Source: Byssovorax sp. (GTDB lineage Bacteria > Myxococcota_A > Polyangia > Polyangiales > Polyangiaceae). From it: a stretch of DNA of 64,000 bases. The stretch is from assembly GCA_025362495.1 (NCBI GenBank), contig JANYGI010000179.1, forward strand, positions 35,192-99,191. Reading direction: 5' to 3'. Below the pieces are notes generated by a model. It ran no database searches and was not told the DNA's origin. It saw only the letters and a program-made list of their open reading frames with translations. Shown piece after piece: positions 53,549 to 62,898 of the stretch. How positions within the stretch are numbered: position 1 is the stretch's first letter; every line of letters begins with the position of its first letter. A program made the position numbers and the translations under genes.

Positions 53549-53881
53549 GTGCTCGAGATACTTCTGCTCCGCGCTCTCTACGCCAAGCTCTCCGTCACCG
53601 CGACCCTCAAGGGTCGACCGGGCACCTGGGGTTTGCTGGGGATCCTCTTCTGGGTCGGCGGCGAGATCGCCGGGTTCATCCTCGGCTCGGTCCTCGGCCT
53701 GGAGTTCGGCGCCTACGGCGTTGCGCTCCTCTTCGCGGCCGGCGGCGCGGGGATATCGTACCTCATCGTCAACAGCCTGGGTTCGCTCGTCGCCGACGAC
53801 GACGCGCCCGACGCCGGCGGCATTGGCCGCTTCGATCCCGAGAACCCGTACAGCCCGCCGGGCACGATGAACAAGCGCTGA
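53549..53881 (+). CDS. Small two-helix membrane protein
   Basis: 110 residues with a GTG start at 53549, preferred over the longer reading from 53477 because AGGAGG (53537-53542) lies seven bases before it and the upstream part is basic and unstructured. Two hydrophobic segments (GLLGILFWVGGEIAGFILGSVL and GVALLFAAGGAGISYLI) are followed by an acidic tail ending PENPYSPPGTMNKR. Family not recognised. Confidence 0.75.
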   Translation: MLEILLLRALYAKLSVTATLKGRPGTWGLLGILFWVGGEIAGFILGSVLGLEFGAYGVALLFAAGGAGISYLIVNSLGSLVADDDAPDAGGIGRFDPENPYSPPGTMNKR

Positions 53882-54116
53882 TCGAGCTGTTCCGGCGCGC
53901 GCGATCTCGCAGCGCGCGCTGGCCATCACCGCGCGCGCCGACGCCACGATGGCTCGAGGAGCCGCCCGTTCGACCCAGGTGAGGTGACCCCGGGACCGGC
54001 GGCGCGGCGACAAGAGCGGTGACGCCTCCGGGCCGGGCAGGGTGGAGATCGTGAAAGAGCGGCGAGCGTCGCGCTGTGCCTGCGCCCGAATCCTCTCCTC
54101 CGAGATCGGGTGATGG

Positions 54117-55418
54117 CTACTGTGCGACGGTGGCGCAGCCGAAGAGAACGTCGATGTGGCCAGGCTTTCCCGGGCCGACCGAGGCTTGCGCGGTGTCGCA
54201 CGACACGGGACACAGGGTGACCTTGGTGGGCTTCACCGGATCATCGTAGTACCAGCCGCCGGCCGCGCCGCACGAGGCCGCGTCGGCGACGCCCGGGAGA
54301 TAGACCTGGTTACCGTTGCTCTGGATGGCGACGTTGACGTTGGCGGGGTCGAGCGTGCCCATCGTCGGCGCGGGGATGGTGAGCTCGCACGAGAGCTTGG
54401 CCGAGGCGACCACGGCCTGGGCGACGGCGTCGAAGAACGGTTGCCAGGCGGCGGCGCCGTCGCAGAGCTTGGCGCGGACTCCACCCGTCTTGGTGACCAG
54501 GGTGGTGTAGGTCGCGCCCGAGCTGGCCGGCTGGGTCATGTCGGGGAAGGAGCATTTGACGCTCGGATCAGCGGCGTTGCCCCAGCCGTAGATGCCGCCG
54601 AAGAGGTAGTCTTTGAAGAGGCCATTGTAGCTCGGATCGAGGATCCCCGGCGGGAGGGTGAGGCTGTTGTACGGGTTCTTTCCGCCGGCGAACGTCTCGA
54701 AGTCGGTGGCCGAGAGGCGCGCGTTGTCGTCGGTGACGACGATGATGGTCTTGGTGGCGTCGGGGCGGAGGTGCTGGGCCCAGGGCTCGCCGCCCTTGGC
54801 GTCCGTCGCGGTGTAGCCCTTCGTCTGGCCCATCGTGCCGAGGAACTGCTCGAGCGGCTGGGTGCTGTAGATATCGATGCTCGACTGGAAGAAGCGAGGG
54901 CCATCACCGCAGCTGGCGTCGCCGGAGAGCGGCTGAGGGATGCAAACGGGGTAGCGGGTGCCGCCGTTGACGGTGATCGGGCTCTGCGCGCTGCGGAGCG
55001 CGAGCATGATCACCTGGTAATCGAGGGCCTTCGACTCGATGGTGGCCGCAAAGGCGTTGAGGCCGAGCTTGATCTGGGCGACGGCGGTCTGCATGCTCGA
55101 CGAGTTGTCGACGAGCCAGATGATGTCGACGGGCAGCGCCACGGCTGTGGCCTCCTCCGCAACGGCGGCGCACGCGGCGTCGGTCTCGATCGGCGGATCC
55201 TCGGTGGCGGCGTCGGAGATGACGATTCCGCCGTCGTCGTCAGGCACGCTCCCGCCGGTGCTCGCGGCGCTCGTCGAGCTCGCTGGGGTGGCGAGACCGC
55301 CTGTGCCGCCCTCGCCCGCCGTCGCGGTGGCGCCCGTCGGCACCTGGTTGCCCGCAGCGCACGCATACACGCTCGACACGAGCACGCCGAGAAGCATCGG
55401 AAAGAAGGCACGCCTCAT
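54117..55418 (-). CDS. VWA-domain lipoprotein
   Basis: 433 residues. Lipobox VYAC (Cys near 20), a Gly/Thr/Ser linker to about 55, then a von Willebrand A domain from about 93. The MIDAS motif is VDNSSSM near residue 102-108, with TIIVVTDDNARLS carrying the later Asp pair. The C-terminal half has spaced Cys (CSFPDM, CDGAAAW, CGAAGGWYYDD, CPVSCDTA). Outer-membrane-anchored, probably binding protein or glycan ligands. 72 bp separate it from the regulator gene upstream. Confidence 0.87.
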   Translation of the reverse strand: MRRAFFPMLLGVLVSSVYACAAGNQVPTGATATAGEGGTGGLATPASSTSAASTGGSVPDDDGGIVISDAATEDPPIETDAACAAVAEEATAVALPVDIIWLVDNSSSMQTAVAQIKLGLNAFAATIESKALDYQVIMLALRSAQSPITVNGGTRYPVCIPQPLSGDASCGDGPRFFQSSIDIYSTQPLEQFLGTMGQTKGYTATDAKGGEPWAQHLRPDATKTIIVVTDDNARLSATDFETFAGGKNPYNSLTLPPGILDPSYNGLFKDYLFGGIYGWGNAADPSVKCSFPDMTQPASSGATYTTLVTKTGGVRAKLCDGAAAWQPFFDAVAQAVVASAKLSCELTIPAPTMGTLDPANVNVAIQSNGNQVYLPGVADAASCGAAGGWYYDDPVKPTKVTLCPVSCDTAQASVGPGKPGHIDVLFGCATVAQ

Positions 55419-55490
55419 GGTTCGCTTGTACCACGAGCGACGTTACAGGACGGCGTCATCGCCGTGCCCGGGCGAGGACGCGATGCGCCG

Positions 55491-56876
55491 TCAGGCCTCT
55501 TCGGGCTCGTCTTTTTCGCCGCGCAGGCCGAGGGCTTTGCACTTCTTGTAAAGGTGACTCCGCTCGAGGCCGAGGCCGCGAGCCGTCGCCGCCATGTGCC
55601 CACCGTGGTGCGCCAGCGCCTGTTCGAGGATGGCTCGCTCGGCTTCTTCGGAGAGGACGCGAAACGGGACGGCCGGGCGAAAGAGGCTGCTGGCGTTGGC
55701 GCCGGGCGAGCCGCCGCCGAGGCAGTTCTTCACGTCGCTGCCGTCGATGGTGTCGTCGGGCGTGAGGATGACGAGGCGCTCGATCACGTTGCGGAGCTCG
55801 CGCACGTTGCCAGGGAAGCTGTAGGCGCAGAGCGAGGCCATGCCCGCCTCGGTGATCTTCATGCCGTGGCGATCGTTGGCGTGGGTCGCCAGCGCGAGGA
55901 AGTGCCGCGCGAGCAGGGGAATGTCGTCGCGGCGCGCGCGGAGCGGCGGGAGGTGGAGCGGCAGCACGTTGAGGCGATCGAAGAGATCCGGCCGGAAATG
56001 GCCTTCTTTGCACGCAGTCTCGATGTCGCGGTTGGTCGCGGCGACGACGCGGACATCGACCTTCAACGTCTCGTTGCCGCCGACGCGCTCGATCTCCCGC
56101 TCTTGCAGGACGCGCAGCAGCTTCGACTGCATGGCGAGGGGCATGTCGCCGACCTCGTCGAGGAACAGAGTGCCGCCGCTGGCGCGCTCGAACTTGCCGC
56201 GGCGCTGCTTGGTCGCTCCGGTGAAGGCGCCGGCCTCGTGGCCGAACATCTCGCTCTCGATCAGCTCGCTCGGGACGGCGGCGCAGTTCATCTTCTCGAG
56301 CGGGCCCTTGGCGCGCTTGCTTTGCAGGTGGATCGCGCGGGCGACGAGCTCTTTGCCGGTGCCGCGCTCGCCGGTGACGAACACCGTGGCCGAGGCCTTC
56401 GCGGCGCGCCCGAGCTGCTCGGCGAGCTCCGCCATCAAGCGGCTCTGGCCGATGAGCTCGCCGACTTGACCCGTCTGCGCGCGCAGGGCCGTGGCCTCGG
56501 CCTCGGCCCGCACGAGGCGCAGGATGTTGTCGAGCACGAGGAGCAGGCGATCGGTCGAGAGCGGCTTCTCGAGAAAGTCGCTGGCGCCGAGGCGCGTGGC
56601 GCGCACCGCGGCGTCGATCGTCGCGTGGCCGCTCATCATCACCACGGGGAGATCGCTGCCCGAGGTGCGCAGGCGCTGGAGGAGGCCGACGCCGTCGCCG
56701 TCCGGGAGCGAGACGTCGAAGAGCGCGATGTCGTAGCTGCGCTTCTGGAGCTTCTCTTCGGCGATGGCGATGCCGCCGGCGACGTCGACGGCGTAGCCCT
56801 CGAGCGTGAGGGCCTTCTGCAGGGTGGTGAGAATGGTGGGCTCGTCATCGAGGACGAGCACGTGTCCGCGCGGCAT
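55491..56876 (-). CDS. NtrC-family sigma-54-dependent response regulator without adjacent kinase
   Basis: 461 residues from ATG 56876; a TTG three codons earlier is less likely. Receiver at about 5-120 (VLDDEPT; Asp in IALFDVSLPDGDG; Lys in FLEKPL), AAA+ domain at about 140-385 (GERGTGKELVAR, GAFTGA, TLFLDEVGDMP, FRPDLFDRLNV), Fis-type helix-turn-helix at the end (AATARGLGLERSHLYKKCKALG). No kinase gene is adjacent. Its targets cannot be told from the window. It is clearly distinct from the kdp-linked regulator. Confidence 0.93.
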   Translation of the reverse strand: MPRGHVLVLDDEPTILTTLQKALTLEGYAVDVAGGIAIAEEKLQKRSYDIALFDVSLPDGDGVGLLQRLRTSGSDLPVVMMSGHATIDAAVRATRLGASDFLEKPLSTDRLLLVLDNILRLVRAEAEATALRAQTGQVGELIGQSRLMAELAEQLGRAAKASATVFVTGERGTGKELVARAIHLQSKRAKGPLEKMNCAAVPSELIESEMFGHEAGAFTGATKQRRGKFERASGGTLFLDEVGDMPLAMQSKLLRVLQEREIERVGGNETLKVDVRVVAATNRDIETACKEGHFRPDLFDRLNVLPLHLPPLRARRDDIPLLARHFLALATHANDRHGMKITEAGMASLCAYSFPGNVRELRNVIERLVILTPDDTIDGSDVKNCLGGGSPGANASSLFRPAVPFRVLSEEAERAILEQALAHHGGHMAATARGLGLERSHLYKKCKALGLRGEKDEPEEA

Positions 56877-56924
56877 GGGGGCCAAGGTAGCACCGCGGTG
56901 CAGTTATCTGCGACCCTACCGATC

Positions 56925-58007
56925 GTGCATCGCGTGGCGTTGACGGTGGCGGTGGGCGTCGTGCTCGGCTGCTCGACGCCGGAGGCGGCGTCGGTGCCCG
57001 CGCTGCGTCCGTCGACCACGGCCGCGATCACGGCCGCTCCGGCCGCGAGCGTGACGGGCGCGATCCGTTCATCGACGAGCGCGAGCGCGGCGCCGCCGTC
57101 GACCGCGACGGTGCTCGCGGCGCCGACGGATCGCCTCGCCGCGAGCGCCGCCGAAGAGGTGCTGTTTGTCGGCGCCGCGGCGAAGGATCCCGCCGTCGTC
57201 GCCTGTCGAAATGAGCGCGAGGACGAGGCGCGGATCCGCTGCCTGATCGCCGCGCGCTACGCGGGCGATGCGGCGGCGTCGCGCGACGCGCTGGCGCTCT
57301 ATGCGCGCGTCGGCAGCGTCGCGGGCGTGCTGCCGGAAGAAGAGATGGATGGCGGATTTCGCGGGCGGATCCACCTCGTGCCCGAGGCGCCGATGGGCGC
57401 GGAGCGCCGGCACCTCGCGTGGATCACCGCGGCCAACGACGACTTCGACGCGTTCTTCACCGAGCTCGCGCGGGTCGCGAAGGCGCCGCTCCGCTATCGC
57501 TTTCGCGACCTCACGTACCGCTTCTTTCGCTCGGTCAAGCGCACGACGCCGTCGGCGTACGCCGTGGGCTGGAGCGTCGCGTACAACGTCGCGGGCTCGC
57601 TCAACACCTCGGCCGAGGCCGTGCGCGAGACGCTCTTCCACGAGATTTTTCACCTCGACGACGCGGCTCACGACGACTGGTCGGCCCGGGCGCTGCGGCC
57701 GACGTTCGACGCGATCGTGCTCCGCTGCGGGACGCGGGTCGCGTGCCTGTCGCCCTATGCGCCCAGCGACACGATGGTGCGCGGCGGGACCTATTACGCC
57801 TTTCAGCCGAACAACGGGGACGCCGTGCACGAGTACGCCGCGGAGCTCGGGCTGCGGTATTACCGGGACAACCGCGCGGCCATCCGCGGGGAAGCCTTCA
57901 AAAAGCCAGGCTTCAAGTGCGGACCACCCGAGAATCAGCGCGCCTGGGAGGCGATCGCGGGCGAGTTCTTCGGGGGCGTCGATCGAACGCCGATCTGCGC
58001 GCGCTGA
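56925..58007 (+). CDS. Lipoprotein with an HExxH zinc-peptidase-like motif
   Basis: 360 residues from GTG 56925, which gives a short n-region (MHRVAL) before the lipobox VVLGC; GTG 56898 is an alternative. A Ser/Thr/Ala/Pro linker of about 60 residues follows. The folded part contains ETLFHEIFHLDD (His239-Glu-x-x-His), then Cys pairs (LRCGTRVAC) and a second possible ligand region HEYAAELGLRYY. A zinc-dependent hydrolase of the outer membrane is likely, but I do not recognise the family. It diverges from the regulator gene. Confidence 0.7.
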   Translation: MHRVALTVAVGVVLGCSTPEAASVPALRPSTTAAITAAPAASVTGAIRSSTSASAAPPSTATVLAAPTDRLAASAAEEVLFVGAAAKDPAVVACRNEREDEARIRCLIAARYAGDAAASRDALALYARVGSVAGVLPEEEMDGGFRGRIHLVPEAPMGAERRHLAWITAANDDFDAFFTELARVAKAPLRYRFRDLTYRFFRSVKRTTPSAYAVGWSVAYNVAGSLNTSAEAVRETLFHEIFHLDDAAHDDWSARALRPTFDAIVLRCGTRVACLSPYAPSDTMVRGGTYYAFQPNNGDAVHEYAAELGLRYYRDNRAAIRGEAFKKPGFKCGPPENQRAWEAIAGEFFGGVDRTPICAR

Positions 58008-58040
58008 TCGTGCGCGTGCGGTGTGATAGCGTGCGAATTG

Positions 58041-59660
58041 ATGGCATCTGACACCGCGGCGACCGCCGAAGGTGACCTGGCGCGAACGCCGTTCGCACAC
58101 CTCTTGGTGTACGCCGTCGATCGACGGCTGACCGGGGCACTTTTTCTCCGCGAGCCGCTCGGCTCGGCGGGCTCGCCCGTGGAGCACGTGGTGCGTTTCG
58201 CCCGCGGAGCGCCGGTCAAGGTGCGCCCCGGCGACGGGTTCGCGCGGCTCGGCGAGATGCTGGTCGAGGCCGGCGCGCTGTCGCCCGCGACGCTGGTGGA
58301 GGCGCTGGCGACGAAGGGCCTGCTCGGCGATGTCCTGCTGCTCGCAGGGTGCGTCGATCGCGATCGGCTCGAGGCGACGTGCGAGTCGCAGTTCCACAAG
58401 CGGATGACCCGGCTCTTCACGCTGCCGGTCGAGACGACGTTTCGCTACTGCGACGGGCACGTCGAGCTGCTCGACTACGGCGGCGATCCCGCGAGCCCCG
58501 ACCCGCTGGCGATCCTCTGGGCGGGCCTCAAGGCGCACGGCGGCACGCCGGCGATGGTCGAGGCGACGCTGAGCCGGCTCGGCGATCTGCCGCTGCGGAT
58601 CCACCCGCAGGCCACGGTCGCGCAGCTGGCCCTCTCGGGCGACGAGGCGCGCGTGATCGAGCAGCTGCGGTCGTGCCCCGAGGGCCTCGGCGCGCTCGGC
58701 GCGCGCGATCTGCTCTCGAAGGAGAGGTTGCGTCAGCTCGTTTACGCGCTGGCGATCACGCGGCAGCTCGACGTGGGATCGAGCGCGATGCCCGTGGGCG
58801 CGCTCGATCCCACGCGCACCACGTCACGCTCGCTCGGGCGCGTGCAGCTCAGGCCGACGACGCACCGGCTCGGCGCCGCGGCGCCCGACGCGCCCGGCGA
58901 CGGCGAGCGCGGCGCGGCGTCGAGCAAGCCCACCACGGGCCCGCGCAAGCCGGTGATGACGCCCCTGTCGACGCAGCGGCTCCGGGACGAGCCGCCCGTG
59001 GTGATCGACTCCGCGTCGTCGACGACGGGGCTCGACACGCCCGCGCTCACCTCCACGCCGAAGAAGGCCTCGTCCGATGATCGCGAGACGCTGAAGAGCG
59101 CGCGCGGCATCCCCGTCCCGGAGCGGCTGCGGTCCCCCTCGGTCGAGGTGATCGATCTCGACGCGGCGCCGAACACGCTGAAGACCGAGGCGATGCGCGC
59201 CGACGACGAAGCGAAGTCGCGGCGCCCCGAGGGGCCGCCCTCGTCGCTGCGCGGGCTGTCGGCGTCGGCGCTCTTCGCGCTGGCGCGCGAGCGGCTGCTG
59301 GCGCGCGACATCGACGGAGCCCAGGAGGCCTGCCTCTGGTCGCACGACGCCGATCCCGACAACCACGAGATCGCCGTGCTCGCGATCTGGATCCGCGCCC
59401 AGCGCGCCGGGGTGGATCTGAAGGGGCTGACGATCGAGCTCGACGAGCTGCTCTCGAGCGTGGCCGATCACCGCGACGCCCGTTACTACCGGGCGATGCT
59501 GCGCAAGCGCCTCGGCGACAACGCGGGCGCGATCCGCGATCTCCGCCTCTTGCAGAAGCGGACGCCGCCCGACGCCGAGGCGACGAAGGCCCTCGAAGCG
59601 CTGGAAGAGCCCGCGTCCAAGCCGAAGTCGAGCCTGCTGGGGTGGCTTTTCAAGCGCTGA
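58041..59660 (+). CDS. DUF4388 (PATAN-like)/GspE-N protein with C-terminal TPR
   Basis: 539 residues from ATG 58041. N-terminal DUF4388-like region at about 8-65 (LARTPFAHLLVYAVDRRLTGAL), a GspE-N-like helical part at about 70-130 (RLGEMLVEAGALSPATLVEAL), a further helical region to about 235, a long Ser/Thr/Pro-rich disordered linker (about 250-400) and TPR helices at about 405-525. The last residues are SSLLGWLFKR. Proteins of this architecture are frequent in myxobacteria and are thought to be regulators or scaffolds. No catalytic motif. Confidence 0.8.
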   Translation: MASDTAATAEGDLARTPFAHLLVYAVDRRLTGALFLREPLGSAGSPVEHVVRFARGAPVKVRPGDGFARLGEMLVEAGALSPATLVEALATKGLLGDVLLLAGCVDRDRLEATCESQFHKRMTRLFTLPVETTFRYCDGHVELLDYGGDPASPDPLAILWAGLKAHGGTPAMVEATLSRLGDLPLRIHPQATVAQLALSGDEARVIEQLRSCPEGLGALGARDLLSKERLRQLVYALAITRQLDVGSSAMPVGALDPTRTTSRSLGRVQLRPTTHRLGAAAPDAPGDGERGAASSKPTTGPRKPVMTPLSTQRLRDEPPVVIDSASSTTGLDTPALTSTPKKASSDDRETLKSARGIPVPERLRSPSVEVIDLDAAPNTLKTEAMRADDEAKSRRPEGPPSSLRGLSASALFALARERLLARDIDGAQEACLWSHDADPDNHEIAVLAIWIRAQRAGVDLKGLTIELDELLSSVADHRDARYYRAMLRKRLGDNAGAIRDLRLLQKRTPPDAEATKALEALEEPASKPKSSLLGWLFKR

Positions 59661-59681
59661 TCTCCTAGGCTTCGCGCCGCC

Positions 59682-60026
59682 ATGGCCACCGAAATACCCT
59701 CTCATCTGGTGAACGAGGCGGGCACACAGCCCAAGGGAGTGCTCCGCTGGGGCTACTTCCTGCTCCTCAACGCCATCTCCGCGGTCATCGCCGTGGCGAT
59801 CTTCGTCGGCCTCATCTACGCCGACGGCATCGATCCGTACATGCGCGGCACCTACGACTGGCTGCTCGGGCACCCGGGCGTGACGAGCTTCATCGCCTTC
59901 TCACCGCTCGCGGCCTCGATGCTCGTCGGCTGGGGCTACTCGCAGCGCGCGAGGAAGCGCAAGGCCGCGGCTGCCCGCGCCGAAGCCGCCCGCGCCGCGA
60001 GCGATCCCGCGCCCGTGGCGGCGTAG
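59682..60026 (+). CDS. Small two-helix membrane protein
   Basis: 114 residues, two membrane segments (LRWGYFLLLNAISAVIAVAIFVGL and FIAFSPLAASMLVGWGY) and a basic, Ala-rich C-terminal tail. It starts 21 bp after the previous gene and is probably co-transcribed. Family not recognised. Confidence 0.72.
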   Translation: MATEIPSHLVNEAGTQPKGVLRWGYFLLLNAISAVIAVAIFVGLIYADGIDPYMRGTYDWLLGHPGVTSFIAFSPLAASMLVGWGYSQRARKRKAAAARAEAARAASDPAPVAA

Positions 60027-60032
60027 TCGCCC

Positions 60033-60064
60033 GGCGCGTCGCCGCGAAAGGCCGCGCGTTTTTT
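60033..60064 (+). terminator. Probable intrinsic terminator
   Basis: GCGCG (60034-60038) can pair with CGCGC (60053-60057) just before six T (60059-60064), right after the small membrane protein gene. The stem is short but the T-tract is rare in this DNA. Confidence 0.45.
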
Positions 60065-60109
60065 CGTTCATGCGGGGCGCCGTGCCATGATTCGGACCGG
60101 ATCGCTCCG

Positions 60110-60679
60110 GTGCCGAAGAACGTGAAGACCCCTCCTCAGCAGAACCTCGCAGACCGCGTACCGAGCGGGCGCGGCAGCCCCGAAGTGGTCGAGAAACGCC
60201 GCGCGGCGCGGGCCTTCAACGAGGCGCTGCTCGGCGGCGCGGGCGCACCGCTGGTGGACGGGCGGACCGAGCGGCGCCGGCGTCGCCTCCTCGAAGAGCT
60301 GTCGCAAGGCACGGTCCGCGGGGGCAAGCGCGAGCTCAAGCCGATCGAGGTGCTGTCGCGCGTGCAAGAGCTGCTCGAGCTCGGCGAGCCGCTTTCGTCG
60401 ATCCGCAAGGCCTGCCCGAGGCCGCGCCCGATCGAGGCGACACCGGAGATCGTCGAGGGGATCCGGCGGATCCACGAGGCGTACACCTTCCCGGCGGCGG
60501 CCTACACCTTCGTGGGGCTCGACGCCGCGGCGCTGATGAAGGCCGGCGTGATCGCGCCGAAGCGCGATTTTCCGCGGAGCACGGCGCCGTCCCGCAAGAC
60601 GGCTCCGCCGCGCACGCGATCGACGAGGCCGCCCGCGAAGAGCCGGACCACGAAGGCCGGGCGGCGCGGCGCGGCTTGA
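60110..60679 (+). CDS. Basic protein of unknown function
   Basis: 189 residues with a GTG start. Residues about 25-160 look folded and helical (EVVEKRRAARAFNEALLGG, RRRLLEELSQGTVRGGKRE, TPEIVEGIRRIHEAYTFPAAAY). The C-terminal 40 residues are a Lys/Arg/Pro/Ser/Thr tail like those of nucleic-acid-binding proteins. No recognised domain. It lies 34 bp before the foldase gene on the same strand. Confidence 0.65.
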   Translation: MPKNVKTPPQQNLADRVPSGRGSPEVVEKRRAARAFNEALLGGAGAPLVDGRTERRRRRLLEELSQGTVRGGKRELKPIEVLSRVQELLELGEPLSSIRKACPRPRPIEATPEIVEGIRRIHEAYTFPAAAYTFVGLDAAALMKAGVIAPKRDFPRSTAPSRKTAPPRTRSTRPPAKSRTTKAGRRGAA

Positions 60680-60713
60680 CCCGCGGGCCGATGCCGGCGT
60701 ACATCTTCGCGCG

Positions 60714-61718
60714 ATGCGCGCCTCGAAGCTCTTCGCCGCTGGAATCGCCCTCTTCGCGACGACCTGGCAAGCCCGGACAGTCCTCGCCGACGTCTCGCCG
60801 GACGAGGTGACGATCGTCGCCCGCGTCGGCACCCGCACCATCTCCGCGGCCGACGTATCGCGGCGGATCGCGCAGCTGCCGCCGTTCCAGCTCCGCGCCT
60901 TCGGCCGCACGCCGGACGAGGTGCGTCGCGCCTTCATCGAGAAGGTGATGGTCCGCGAGGCCTTGCTCGCGCAGGGCGCGATCGATTCCAAGCTCGCCGA
61001 TCGCGACGAGGTGGGCGAGCGCGTCCGCGGCGTGCTGCGCAACGCCACGCTGGCCCAGGTTCGCGCCGACGCCGGCGGTGGCGCCCCGGTGTCGGACGCC
61101 GAGGTGAAGGCCTACTACGAGGCCAACAGCGCGAAGTACCACGCGCCGGCGCGCATCCAGATCTGGCGCATCCAGGTCCAGAAGCGCGACGAGGCCGTGG
61201 CCATCCTCGCCGACCTGAAGAAGGACCCTTCGCCCAAGCACTGGAACGAGATCGCGCGCGAGCAGTCGACCGATCGCGCGACCAACCTCCGCGGCGGCAA
61301 CCTCGGCTTCGTGGCCCCCGACGGCACGACATCGGAGGCCGGACTCAAGGTCGAGGCGCCGATCCTCGCCGCCGCGACGAACGCCAAGGACTCCGAGCTG
61401 ATCCAGACGCCGGTGCAGGACGGCGATCACTGGTCGGTGGTGTGGCGCCGCAACTCGATGAAGCCCGTCGATCGCGATCTCGCGACGGAGGCGTCGCTGA
61501 TCAAGCCGATCCTCGCGCACGAGCGCGGCGAGACGAAGGCGCGCGCCCTCGTCGAGAAGCTCCGCGCCGACTTCCTCACGGACTTCAACCCCGACGTGGT
61601 CGACATGCTCGAGGTGTCGAACACCGGCGATCTGCAGCCCGTGCGCCGCCCCGGCACGATGCAGACGCGCAAGCCCCTCCCCGGGCAGCCGATCCCCGCG
61701 CCCGGCTCGATGCGCTAG
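60714..61718 (+). CDS. Parvulin/SurA-like peptidyl-prolyl isomerase
   Basis: 334 residues. Signal peptide to about residue 25 (TVLADV), a SurA-N-like helical region (ISAADVSRRIAQLPPFQLRAF, AFIEKVMVREALLAQG), then a parvulin domain at about 125-245 (VKAYYEANSAKYHAPARIQI, WNEIAREQSTDRATNLRGGN) and a Pro-rich tail. It would help fold outer-membrane or periplasmic proteins. Catalytic residues of parvulins are weakly kept, so chaperone activity may dominate. Confidence 0.85.
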   Translation: MRASKLFAAGIALFATTWQARTVLADVSPDEVTIVARVGTRTISAADVSRRIAQLPPFQLRAFGRTPDEVRRAFIEKVMVREALLAQGAIDSKLADRDEVGERVRGVLRNATLAQVRADAGGGAPVSDAEVKAYYEANSAKYHAPARIQIWRIQVQKRDEAVAILADLKKDPSPKHWNEIAREQSTDRATNLRGGNLGFVAPDGTTSEAGLKVEAPILAAATNAKDSELIQTPVQDGDHWSVVWRRNSMKPVDRDLATEASLIKPILAHERGETKARALVEKLRADFLTDFNPDVVDMLEVSNTGDLQPVRRPGTMQTRKPLPGQPIPAPGSMR

Positions 61719-61722
61719 TCGG

Positions 61723-62547
61723 CTACGCAAAGCTCCAGCCGATCGCGAGGGCGATCGCTACCGCGCCCGAGGCCACGGCGATCAGCGCCGCGGCGATCGC
61801 TCCGACGCGGCGAGCTCGCCCGAGCGCGTCGGGGGCGAGCTTGTACGCGCCCTGGAGCAGCGCCACGCTGGCGCGGCCGGGGACGTGCATCGCGAGATCG
61901 ACGAGATCGATCATGGCGCGAAACCCCTTGGAAAACAGGGTAACGAGCGCGCCGAGCGGGCCGGTCATCAGGTCCCACCCGCAGGCGTAGAGGCCGAAGC
62001 GGAGGGCGCGGCGACGCTGCGATGCGGCGCCCTGCCGACGCGCGCCGACGTCGAGCGCGGCGCCGTGGGTGACGTGCGCGAGCACCATCCACAGCGCCAG
62101 CGCGGGCACGCCGATCGCTATCCAGCGCAGCGCCGCGACGCGAAGCGCGGGATCGTGAGCGATCGCCAGGGTCAGCGTCGGCAACGCGACGGCGACGACG
62201 GGCAGGAGCATGGTGACCATCGACGCGACGGCGAGCAGCTCGGCGAGGACGGCGAAGCGCATCGCCGCGGGGATCTCGCCGTCGGGCAGCACCGCGAAGA
62301 ACGAGTCGGCGCCCTGCGTGGCCGCGTTCGCCGTGGACCACAGGCGCGTCCACAGGCCGGCATTGGTGCGCTCCCACGGGATGATCGCCAGCACGCCGGA
62401 CTGGGTGATCGTCGCCTCTTCGCAGCCCGCGCAGTCGGCGTCGCCGCAGAAGGCGCAGAGCACGGCGGCGGGGACGTCGAACGCGTCGACCGCGTCGTCC
62501 TCGCTGGGGCGCGAATCACGGCGGCGAAGGCCAGTTTTCTGGGCCAT
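61723..62547 (-). CDS. Yip1-like membrane protein with an N-terminal Cys cluster
   Basis: 274 residues. Near residue 32 is CAFCGDADCAGC, four Cys spaced like a zinc knuckle. Then come about five membrane segments (LLAVASMVTMLLPVVAVAL, IAIGVPALALWMVLAHV, AAALIAVASGAVAIALAIG) in a Yip1/DUF-like arrangement. Function unknown. It converges with the foldase gene, with a 4-bp gap. Confidence 0.75.
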   Translation of the reverse strand: MAQKTGLRRRDSRPSEDDAVDAFDVPAAVLCAFCGDADCAGCEEATITQSGVLAIIPWERTNAGLWTRLWSTANAATQGADSFFAVLPDGEIPAAMRFAVLAELLAVASMVTMLLPVVAVALPTLTLAIAHDPALRVAALRWIAIGVPALALWMVLAHVTHGAALDVGARRQGAASQRRRALRFGLYACGWDLMTGPLGALVTLFSKGFRAMIDLVDLAMHVPGRASVALLQGAYKLAPDALGRARRVGAIAAALIAVASGAVAIALAIGWSFA

Positions 62548-62658
62548 GGAGCACCTCCGAGGCGGGGGAAGGATCGGCGCGGCAGGCCGCGGGGATCGAG
62601 CGCCCCGCAGTATGGATCCGTTACGCCGCCGAGGCCCCTGGGTTTCTCGGGATCCAGG

Positions 62659-62898
62659 TCACCAGGCGCCGTGCGCTCCCACCGTCGCGCCCGCGGGTCC
62701 CACGGAGAGCAGGCCCACGGTGAGCCAAGGCCCGCGCGATGCGGCGGCGGGACTCGGCCGCTTCGCCTCGGTGAGATAGAGGACCACGGCAGTCCCGACG
62801 GCCGCGAGGCCGACCACGACGCCAACCGTGCTGACGAGCCTAGCCGTCCTTCCGCTGCTGACGACGCCCAGGCCAGTCGGATCACATGAGAGTCCATC
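62659..62898 (-). pseudogene. Orphaned C-terminal tail of a deleted membrane/secreted protein
   Basis: Directly after the sigma-factor stop, and in the same frame, 79 open codons read GLSCDPTGLGVVSSGRTARL, then STVGVVVGLAAVGTAVVLYL, then LTVGLLSVGPAGATVGAHGAW and stop. This is the usual end of a class of myxobacterial proteins encoded next to sigma factors and kinases: a Cys, a GRxxR motif, one membrane helix and a final GPxGAxxGxxG strand. The several hundred residues expected before it are missing and there is no start codon with a ribosome-binding site. The remaining gap 62548-62658 holds nothing I can identify. Confidence 0.5.

Noticed and set aside
54156..56880. Plus-strand open frame of about 900 codons running through the VWA lipoprotein and the regulator into the HExxH lipoprotein
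   Set aside because: Only its last 360 codons (from about 56925) look like a real protein; the rest is antisense to two well-supported genes.
62172..62897. Minus-strand open frame with ATG 62897
   Set aside because: It overlaps the Yip1-like gene in another frame and has shadow composition. The sensible reading of 62659-62898 is the other frame, described as a gene remnant.
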